Assembly: GCA_900550065.1 (NCBI GenBank)
Contig: URQR01000086.1
Coordinates: forward strand, 1-8,179
Direction of reading: 5' to 3'
DNA from: an uncultured Eubacteriales bacterium
Lineage (GTDB): Bacteria; Bacillota; Clostridia; UBA1381; UMGS1253
DNA length: 8,179 nt
The position numbers and the translations under genes are program-made. The notes beneath the pieces were generated by a model that worked only from the letters and a program-made list of their open reading frames with translations, was not told where the DNA came from and searched no databases. Each line of letters begins with the position of its first letter. Position 1 is the first letter of the stretch. Positions 1-5,570 of this stretch are shown piece by piece.

Positions 1-520
1 CGTTATCCTTTAAAAAGGACATTGCGCCTTCCATCATACCGAGCCCCACAAACAAAAAGCCAAATCCGGCAAAAATCATACCAAGATTTTGGTACTTTTT
101 CCGGTTGAGAAACAAAATGAAGAACACGCCCACCGCCGCTAACACCGGTGCCCAAAAAGACGGTTTTAGAAGCCCCATGTACGACATAGCGGAGGAATTA
201 ATATCCTCTAAGCTAATGATAAACGATGTAATCGTCGTACCAATATTGGCGCCCATGATAACCCCGACTGCCTGACCAAGCTTCATAATACCGGCATTAA
301 TAAAACCGATAACCATAACCGTCGTGGCGGACGAACTCTGAATCAGCGCGGTTACCGCCGCACCAACGAGTACGCCCTTAATTTTATTGCTTGTAAAACT
401 ATCAATAATTTTGCTGAGCCGGTCGCCGGCAAACTTTTCAAGCCCGTCTCCCATGATATTCATGCCGTACATGAAAAACGCAAGCCCCGCCAGCAGAGTA
501 ATAATCCATTCAAACTGCAT
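1..520 (-). CDS. Na/Pi cotransporter family protein, N-terminal part (cut by window edge)
   Basis: This membrane protein probably couples Na+ entry to phosphate transport across the cytoplasmic membrane (NptA / Na-Pi cotransporter II family). It starts at an ATG at 520 with GAGGT six bases upstream, and 173 residues are visible before the window ends. The family's inverted-repeat signature is seen once: QSSSATT at residues 61-67, followed by GANIGTT at 90-96. Hydrophobic segments lie near residues 4-23, 48-75, 80-102, 120-138 and 146-168. The second QSSSATT repeat and any C-terminal PhoU-like domain would be beyond the left edge. It follows the LUD gene by 63 bases, an A/T-rich gap with no convincing promoter, so it may share that transcript. 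Family assignment is firm; the transported ion is inferred from the family only. Confidence 0.9.
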   Translation of the reverse strand, partial: MQFEWIITLLAGLAFFMYGMNIMGDGLEKFAGDRLSKIIDSFTSNKIKGVLVGAAVTALIQSSSATTVMVIGFINAGIMKLGQAVGVIMGANIGTTITSFIISLEDINSSAMSYMGLLKPSFWAPVLAAVGVFFILFLNRKKYQNLGMIFAGFGFLFVGLGMMEGAMSFLKDN

Positions 521-583
521 ATGTCTACCTCACATATCCCGATTTATTCTTTTGCTGTACAAAAACTATTTTTCTTAAACGAA

Positions 584-1222
584 TCAATACCCTAAATTTT
601 CCGGTACAAGAATTACCGTAATTCTGCCCGGCCATTTATAACAGTTATGAATAATGCTCGTGATATTACAAATCCGCTGCTGACACGTACAGTCATGACA
701 TTTGCCGTCCTCTGTACACGGCGTCGGATGATTAATGCGTTTCGCGTTAAGCGGCGCAACCTCCTTTGCGCGGATAATACCTGCGTTGATATCACGCACG
801 ACCTTGTTTGTGCCGGCAATCACAATGACATTTTTCGGACCGAAGGCCATCGCCGCAACGCGGTTACCCGTGCAGTCAATATTGACGAGTTCGCCGTTTT
901 TTGTGATTGCGTTCGTGCTCGTTACGAAATAATCCGCGCTTAGCCCCTCACGGTACTTGTCGCACATTGCCTCAAAACTCGGCTGGTTATAGCGGTCTAT
1001 GTAGTTATACGCGCCGTTTTGGATGTCGGAGAGCACATTCGTCTCGTTCAGCGTCACGCTTCCGCCGACCGCCACACTCGCTCCTTCCGGAATCAGCGAC
1101 GCAATCACCGCGCGCACCGCTTCGATATTTTCTACATAAATTGCGTTATACCCCTTTTTCTTTAATACCTCTATCATTTCTTTTGCGACACACTCGCGGT
1201 GCCAGCGTTTGATTGCTTCCAT
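584..1222 (-). CDS. LUD-domain protein (lactate utilization LutC/YkgG-like)
   Basis: This is a 212-residue LUD-domain (DUF162) protein. The fold is shared with LutC/YkgG, part of the LutABC L-lactate oxidation complex, but stand-alone clostridial members like this one have no proven reaction. Seen in the sequence: GGSVTLNE at 53-60, TSTNAITKNGELVNID at 101-116, GNRVAAMAFGP at 119-129, and a C-terminal cysteine cluster C169, C175, C178, C180, C185 just before a PGRITVILVPENLGY end. The cluster suggests metal or iron-sulfur binding. The start is the ATG at 1222, which has AGGAGG 7 nt upstream; a TTG two codons earlier would leave only 1 nt after that site. No lutA or lutB lies beside it. It follows the VOC gene after a 133-nt structured spacer and precedes the Na/Pi symporter. 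Confidence 0.88.
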   Translation of the reverse strand: MEAIKRWHRECVAKEMIEVLKKKGYNAIYVENIEAVRAVIASLIPEGASVAVGGSVTLNETNVLSDIQNGAYNYIDRYNQPSFEAMCDKYREGLSADYFVTSTNAITKNGELVNIDCTGNRVAAMAFGPKNVIVIAGTNKVVRDINAGIIRAKEVAPLNAKRINHPTPCTEDGKCHDCTCQQRICNITSIIHNCYKWPGRITVILVPENLGY

Positions 1223-1229
1223 AACCAAT

Positions 1230-1235
1230 CCTCCT
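1230..1235 (-). promoter_or_regulatory. Ribosome binding site of the LUD gene
   Basis: AGGAGG lies 7 nt before the ATG at 1222. It decides the start: the in-frame TTG at 1228 would leave a 1-nt gap, so that longer reading is unlikely. Confidence 0.8.
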
Positions 1236-1273
1236 GCCCAAATTCTATATTTGTTTCTGCGCGTAAACTATAT

Positions 1274-1330
1274 GAAAAACTGCGTTGCGGCTTCACCGCA
1301 TGAGGGCGCCGCCCGAAAGCCGCTTTTTCC
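1274..1330. terminator. Stem-loop with flanking A/T tracts; terminator-like, best oriented for the plus strand
   Basis: The arms at 1287-1293 and 1317-1323 form a perfect 7-bp stem (GCGGCTT with AAGCCGC). Inside it is a 4-bp hairpin, GGGC at 1311-1314 pairing with GCCC at 1304-1307. On the plus strand the stem is followed at once by five T's (1324-1328), a textbook intrinsic terminator. On the minus strand, where the genes are, the T-run (1275-1279) comes only after a 7-nt spacer, although it can pair with the A-run at 1324-1328 to lengthen the stem. It may weakly end the VOC transcript, or be a bidirectional terminator or a small repeated element. No plus-strand gene in the window needs it. 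Confidence 0.5.
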
Positions 1331-1355
1331 ATCGCTAACCGTCAGGTTTGCGTAT

Positions 1356-1742
1356 TTATATGAGCGGCTCTGGCCGCACAATCAGATGGCATACATTTCC
1401 ATCAATGTCGCGGAAGAAAAACGTCTTAATCCCCTTCGGCGATACGGAAACATCCGTCACAACCTCCGCGCCCGCTTCCTTGAGCTTCTCTACCATCGGC
1501 ATAAATTTGCCGTCGTCAATGGAAAACGCAAGGTGGCGGATACCCGCTGTCATATGGCTCTTCTTTTCCTCGCCCATATCCGTCATCACAAATTCAAGCA
1601 TATCTCCGCTTTCAAACGCTAAAAAGTATGTTCCCTTGCCATTGTCGTACACGGTTTTCAAGTCGAACATATCCTTGTACCAGTCACTCAGTCTTTTCGT
1701 GTCCTGTGACAAAATCGCCACATGCTCAATACCCTTTACCAT
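1356..1742 (-). CDS. VOC family protein (glyoxalase/dioxygenase-like)
   Basis: This is a complete 128-residue protein of the vicinal-oxygen-chelate superfamily, whose members bind a divalent metal in paired beta-alpha-beta-beta-beta modules (glyoxalase I, extradiol dioxygenases, epimerases, resistance proteins). The substrate cannot be told. It shows IEHVAI near the N terminus, LEFV at 49-52, RHLAFS at 69-74 and FFFRDIDGNVCHLI at 108-121. The expected metal ligands map to H7, E50 and H70; the fourth site, usually Glu, is H119. The ATG at 1742 has GGGGAGG 9 nt upstream. It lies 22 nt after the DUF2344 gene, so it is probably co-transcribed with the radical-SAM pair, but nothing in its sequence ties it to that function. 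It is a soluble cytoplasmic protein with no signal peptide. Confidence 0.88.
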   Translation of the reverse strand: MVKGIEHVAILSQDTKRLSDWYKDMFDLKTVYDNGKGTYFLAFESGDMLEFVMTDMGEEKKSHMTAGIRHLAFSIDDGKFMPMVEKLKEAGAEVVTDVSVSPKGIKTFFFRDIDGNVCHLIVRPEPLI

Positions 1743-1764
1743 AACAAACTGCCTCCCCTATACT

Positions 1765-2433
1765 TTAAATAAATTCTTTTCCGTCACACAGCAGCGCCGT
1801 CCTGTGGCACTGCACAAAAACCACGTCAAAGCCTTCGATATATTTTTCCATCGCTTCCACCACAAGCTCGGGCTTTACGTTGTATTCGTTGCCCGCCGGC
1901 AGGGCCATCGCAAGGGTCAGATATTTTCCTTCCTTCGCCGAAACCGCCAGCATTTTTATATCCTTCTTGATATCAACGTCTTTGACGCTGCTTTTGCTCT
2001 TTTTTGAAACAATAATTGAATCGCGCGATAAAAACGCATCAAGGTCCGGTACAAACGGCTGCTTTAGCTCCACCGTCACGCAGTAACGCGCTTCGTTTAG
2101 CGTTTTTAGGCTGATATCGCCTTCGCCAACGCACTTTACCGCCGTTACGACGATTCCGCCGCCAAACGCCGCATTAAATCGCTCCAAAACCTCGCGTTCT
2201 TCCACACTTTCATCAAAATCAATATCAATATATTCGTCCTCGCTCGTCGTTCCGACCGAAATCGGCATAGCCACCATCATCACCGGGTGTGGATTAAACC
2301 CCTCCGTATATGTCACAGGCAACCCGCTCCGACGAATTGTACGGTTCAGCACACGAATAAAGTCGAGGTGTGAAATGTAGCGCACCGGCTCCGTCTTTTC
2401 ATAGCGCAGCCGATATGTATAGTTACCTTTCAA
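1765..2433 (-). CDS. TIGR03936-family radical-SAM-associated protein (DUF2344)
   Basis: This 222-residue protein is the regular partner of TIGR03960 B12-binding/radical-SAM proteins; in some lineages the two are fused. Its biochemical role is not established. Family signatures are clear: YRLRYEKTEPVRYISHLD at residues 7-24, an RTIRRSGLPVTYTEGFNPHP stretch at 31-50, and PISVGTTSEDEYIDIDFDE at 57-75. No ATG occurs in frame before residue 52, so the start must be non-ATG. I choose the TTG at 2433, preceded by GGAGGGGGG (2441-2449), because it puts the conserved YRLRYEKT segment close to the N terminus as in relatives. The alternative TTG at 2451 lies before that site and has none of its own. The gene overlaps the end of the radical-SAM gene by 11 nt, implying translational coupling. 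Confidence 0.88.
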   Translation of the reverse strand: MKGNYTYRLRYEKTEPVRYISHLDFIRVLNRTIRRSGLPVTYTEGFNPHPVMMVAMPISVGTTSEDEYIDIDFDESVEEREVLERFNAAFGGGIVVTAVKCVGEGDISLKTLNEARYCVTVELKQPFVPDLDAFLSRDSIIVSKKSKSSVKDVDIKKDIKMLAVSAKEGKYLTLAMALPAGNEYNVKPELVVEAMEKYIEGFDVVFVQCHRTALLCDGKEFI

Positions 2434-4264
2434 CGCATATCCCCCCTCCAAAGCATTCCGCGCCGCAATGCAGACACTGCTCGCGGCAGTTCGGGGTCAG
2501 CTGCTCCTCATAGGCAAGGCGCGCCTCTTTCTCCAAAAACTTCTTCCCAACGCCCACGTCGATGTGGTCCCACGGCAGGATTTCGTCAAAGCCACGCTTA
2601 CGCTGGTTGTAAAACTTCGGGTCAACGCCGCAGTCGTCGAACGCTTTCATCCACATTTCAAAGTTAAAGTATTCGTTCCATCCGTCAAACTTACAGCCGT
2701 TTTTGTGCGCCGCCAACAAAACTTTCGACAGCTTCCGGTCGCCGCGCGCAAACACGCCCTCTAAAAAGCTAACCTCCGCGTCGTGCCAACTGAACTTGAT
2801 TTGCCGCGACTTCATACCGCTGCGTACAAGCCGCTGCTTTTCGTAAATGGTTTCAATGTCGTCCTGCGCTTCCCATTGAAACGGCGTAAACGGCTTTGGC
2901 ACAAACGTCGACGCGCTCACGCTCACGCGCGGCATACCGCGCCGCTCCTCCTTCGGAATTGCATAATAAGCGCCCAGCACCTTATGCGCCAAATCGCCGA
3001 TCCCGGCCAAATCCTGCTCCGTTTCCGTTGGCAAGCCAATCATAAAGTAAAGCTTTACATTCGTCCAGCCGCCCTTAAAAATCATGGACGCGGAATCAAT
3101 GATGTTCTGCTCTGTAATCCCTTTTTTAATTACGTCGCGCAGCCGCTGGCTCCCCGCCTCGGGCGCAAAGGTGATACCGCTTTTGCGCACAGTCTGCACC
3201 TTTTCCATCAAATCGAGTGAGAAATTGTCAATCCGCAGCGACGGCAGCGACAGGTTGACCTTCTTTTCCTTCGCCTCCTCCAGCAGTCCTTCCGTCAGGG
3301 CCGCAAGCTGGCTATAGTCGCTCGTGCTGAGCGAACAAAGCGAGATTTCCTCATACCCCGTCGCCGCAACTAATTTTTTCGCTAACTCGACAAGCTCATC
3401 CGCATTCTTCTCCCGCACCGGACGGTAGACATACCCCGCCTGACAAAAGCGGCACCCGCGCACGCAGCCGCGGAAAATCTCCAGCGTCACACGGTCATGT
3501 ACCGTTTCCCCATATGGTACAACAAGCGTTTCCGGGAAATACGACTTTGTAAAGTCGCGGACAATGCGCTTGCGGATTCTCTTTTTCGCACAAGGACGCA
3601 CCGGCCCGAATGCGTGAATCGTGCCGTCGTCGTTATATTCTACCTCATAAAACGCGGGGACATAAATCCCCTCAATTTCGCATATAGCTTCTAAATATGC
3701 CTCACGCGGCGCGCCGCTCTGTTTCCACACGCGGTACGCGTCCATCAACTCGCCCATGACCTCCTCGCCCTCGCCCATGATAAAGAAATCTATGATTTCC
3801 GCCAAAGGCTCCGGGTTATACGCGCACGCGCCGCCAGCGCACACAAACGGCGCGCCCTCGCCGCGTTCCGCGCTCGTGAGCGGGACGCCTGCCAAGTCAA
3901 GCATATTGATTACATTCGAATAACTCAGCTCATACATCAGCGTGAAGCCGACTATGTCAAAGTCACACACATCCGTCTTTGTTTCAAGTGAGAACAACTT
4001 CATGCCATGCTCGCGCATTTTCTCCTCCATGTCGGGCCATGGCGCAAACACGCGCTCGCAGTAGGTGTCCGCGCGCTCGTTGAGCAGATGGTAGAGGATT
4101 TTCATCCCGAGGTGCGACATGCCGACCTCATAATTGTCCGGGAAGCAGAACGCGAACCGGATGTCCACGTCCGCCGGATTCTTTTTTACTATCCCGAGCT
4201 CGCCGCCCGTATACTGCACCGGCTTTTTCACCGACATCAGGATTTTATCAATTGGATTTATCAT
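2423..4264 (-). CDS. TIGR03960-family B12-binding domain/radical SAM protein
   Basis: This is a 613-residue protein, about the usual family length. Residues 30-170 match the Rossmann-like B12-binding-type region, with FCFPDNYEVGMSHLG and the VGFTLMYELSYSNVINML stretch. The radical SAM domain follows: the [4Fe-4S] motif CxxxCxxC is C267, C271 and C274 in FRGCVRGCRFCQAG, with later FAPEAGSQRLR and LYFMIGLPTET segments typical of the barrel. The end carries a second cysteine cluster, C593, C597, C600, C604 and C610, which may hold another iron-sulfur cluster. The reaction is unknown. The ATG at 4264 is preferred; a TTG one codon earlier is possible, and the ribosome site is weak (AGAAAG region). 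It is the first gene after the promoter at 4332-4360 and overlaps its DUF2344 partner. Confidence 0.92.
   Translation of the reverse strand: MINPIDKILMSVKKPVQYTGGELGIVKKNPADVDIRFAFCFPDNYEVGMSHLGMKILYHLLNERADTYCERVFAPWPDMEEKMREHGMKLFSLETKTDVCDFDIVGFTLMYELSYSNVINMLDLAGVPLTSAERGEGAPFVCAGGACAYNPEPLAEIIDFFIMGEGEEVMGELMDAYRVWKQSGAPREAYLEAICEIEGIYVPAFYEVEYNDDGTIHAFGPVRPCAKKRIRKRIVRDFTKSYFPETLVVPYGETVHDRVTLEIFRGCVRGCRFCQAGYVYRPVREKNADELVELAKKLVAATGYEEISLCSLSTSDYSQLAALTEGLLEEAKEKKVNLSLPSLRIDNFSLDLMEKVQTVRKSGITFAPEAGSQRLRDVIKKGITEQNIIDSASMIFKGGWTNVKLYFMIGLPTETEQDLAGIGDLAHKVLGAYYAIPKEERRGMPRVSVSASTFVPKPFTPFQWEAQDDIETIYEKQRLVRSGMKSRQIKFSWHDAEVSFLEGVFARGDRKLSKVLLAAHKNGCKFDGWNEYFNFEMWMKAFDDCGVDPKFYNQRKRGFDEILPWDHIDVGVGKKFLEKEARLAYEEQLTPNCREQCLHCGAECFGGGICVER
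2441..2449 (-). promoter_or_regulatory. Ribosome binding site of the DUF2344 gene, inside the upstream coding region
   Basis: GGAGGGGGG ends 7 nt before the TTG at 2433. The same bases encode the Gly-Gly-Gly of the GGGIC end of the upstream radical-SAM protein, so one stretch serves both genes. It argues for the TTG at 2433 over the one at 2451. Confidence 0.65.
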
Positions 4265-4331
4265 CAAATAACCGCTTTCTATTCGTCATAATCTGTCGTA
4301 AAAAGTGGATATATAGGAACATACCCGTTTT

Positions 4332-4360
4332 AGTATAGCACGTTCTTTACAAAAAGGCAA
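4332..4360 (-). promoter_or_regulatory. Sigma-A-type promoter for the radical-SAM operon
   Basis: Read on the minus strand, the -35 box TTGCCT (4355-4360) is followed after 17 nt by the -10 box TATACT (4332-4337), with the extended-10 TG one base before it. Matches to consensus are 4/6 and 5/6 with ideal spacing. Transcription would start near 4325, giving a leader of about 60 nt before the ATG at 4264. Confidence 0.7.
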
Positions 4361-4371
4361 CAAATTTTACC
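4351..4371 (-). terminator. Weak terminator-like hairpin after the oligogalacturonate-lyase-like gene
   Basis: On the minus strand, 4367-4371 (GGTAA) can pair with 4356-4360 (TTGCC), including one G-T wobble, around a 6-nt loop. Five T's (4351-4355) follow directly. It sits 17 nt past the stop codon, where an operon end is expected, but the stem is short. It also overlaps the -35 box of the next promoter, so complete termination is doubtful. Confidence 0.3.
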
Positions 4372-4388
4372 GCTTGTTTACAATTGTT

Positions 4389-5558
4389 CTATCGTGTCTG
4401 CTCCAAAAGCGGCTCCACGTCCGTCACCGCCGCACTCACGCGCCCCGTCACCGTCGCCGTATACATCACCACGGTGTCGCCGAGCGCAAACTGCGGATGC
4501 GGGTCAATATGGTAGCCACACGGCTCCTCGCGCGTATAGAGGGCGGGGTTTTCCGTCACAATATTGACGTACTTTTTCGTTTCCGTATTGTAGAAGTGTA
4601 CCCGCGACTTGCAGCCCCGATACCACTTTTTCCCGTCAATCTCGTTTTCATCCGCGACAAAATAGCGCTCGTCGTCCGTGCAGTGTGCGTGCCACGTGCC
4701 GCGCGGGTCAACCACCTCACGCGCGCCCGTTTCCGTATCAATGCGAATCGCGCCGTAGTCCCAGTCGACGTAGTAGATGCTCCTGCCGTCCGCACTCCAC
4801 CACTCGTGGCGCGCCTCAGTGTAAAGCGGCGGCCAGTACACGGGTGCTTCTCCCTTTTTCATCGTCCACAGCCGTGCCAACTTGCCGTTTTCATCAGTCG
4901 TAATGTCGTGAAATGTGCCGTCCTGCTTTTCCGCCCACATATCCTCGGCAAACAGCATCCAGTCCGGAACAGCGGGGTTAAGCTGCGCATGGTTGCGCGC
5001 ATAGTCGAACTCCTGCCAGACGGTATACTGCCCGCCCGCAAGATCTATGTCGCCCATGACCCAATGATTGCCCACTTCCGCGTCGAAGCACACCTTTTTC
5101 TTATCCGGCGAAAACGTCATATGCGTCGCAATGCGGGACAGCGTCCCCTTCCCGCGCAGAAACGGCGGCAGCGGCGCGACGCGCTGCGTCATGTCCTCCT
5201 TGCGCGGCCCGCGTTTATATACGCCGCTTTTGTTACACCAGTACGCTGTACCATCATCGAGGTCAATCAGCGGCGACGCGTCTAAAAACTCTGTTTCCGG
5301 AAAATGCGTAAACGTATCCTTTTCCAAGTTGACCACCGCAAGCGAGCGGCCGTAATTCGCGTCACCCGCAGGCGGGAACGCGCAGTACACCCATAGATAG
5401 CGGCCGTCGTTCGTAATCGAACGATTGGTAAAATAAAACGACTGCGTATGCGGAACCATATCGCTCGTCAAAATATAGCTCACAACGCCGCTTGCCGGGT
5501 CTATCCACTTTGTAAAATGCTTCGACTGTGCCACCCGTTCCATAAACTTTGACATCAT
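4389..5558 (-). CDS. Oligogalacturonate-lyase-like beta-propeller protein
   Basis: This 389-residue protein has no signal peptide and is probably cytoplasmic. It is built of propeller-blade repeats (SITNDGRYLWV near 47-57, MTFSPDKKKVCF at 147-158, WWSADGRSIYYVDW at 253-266). The blade order and motifs NHAQLNP (189-195), RHEWWSADG (250-258), WHAHCTDDERYFVAD (289-303) and HIDPHPQF (350-357) resemble oligogalacturonate lyase (PF14583-like), a cytoplasmic enzyme that beta-eliminates short oligogalacturonides using a metal held by His and Gln residues. Not all of those ligands are matched here, so substrate and activity are uncertain; a binding or epimerising propeller is possible. GGGGG lies 4 nt before the ATG at 5558 and 7 nt before a second ATG at 5555; either may be used. 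It follows the flavoprotein gene by 12 nt and ends the operon. Confidence 0.75.
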   Translation of the reverse strand: MMSKFMERVAQSKHFTKWIDPASGVVSYILTSDMVPHTQSFYFTNRSITNDGRYLWVYCAFPPAGDANYGRSLAVVNLEKDTFTHFPETEFLDASPLIDLDDGTAYWCNKSGVYKRGPRKEDMTQRVAPLPPFLRGKGTLSRIATHMTFSPDKKKVCFDAEVGNHWVMGDIDLAGGQYTVWQEFDYARNHAQLNPAVPDWMLFAEDMWAEKQDGTFHDITTDENGKLARLWTMKKGEAPVYWPPLYTEARHEWWSADGRSIYYVDWDYGAIRIDTETGAREVVDPRGTWHAHCTDDERYFVADENEIDGKKWYRGCKSRVHFYNTETKKYVNIVTENPALYTREEPCGYHIDPHPQFALGDTVVMYTATVTGRVSAAVTDVEPLLEQTR

Positions 5559-5570
5559 CTTTCCCCCGCT

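Noticed and set aside
521..583. Possible promoter or A/T hairpin (AAAAATAGTTTTT) ahead of the Na/Pi symporter gene
   Set aside because: The hairpin is A-T only and unstable. No -35/-10 pair with good spacing leaves room for the ribosome site.
1209..1622. Plus-strand open frame running through the VOC-LUD spacer
   Set aside because: Most of it is antisense to the VOC gene and it has no ribosome site. The spacer part is better explained by the stem-loop.
4248..4322. Minus-strand 24-codon upstream frame in the leader of the radical-SAM gene, overlapping its start out of frame
   Set aside because: It would begin only about 3 nt from the predicted transcript start and has no ribosome site. Nothing in the peptide suggests a leader function, so it is probably chance.
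4374..5285. Long plus-strand open frame (303 codons) opposite the oligogalacturonate-lyase-like gene
   Set aside because: Its translation is Arg/His/Val-rich with no family resemblance, and it mirrors a well-supported minus-strand gene. This is typical of G+C-rich antisense shadows.
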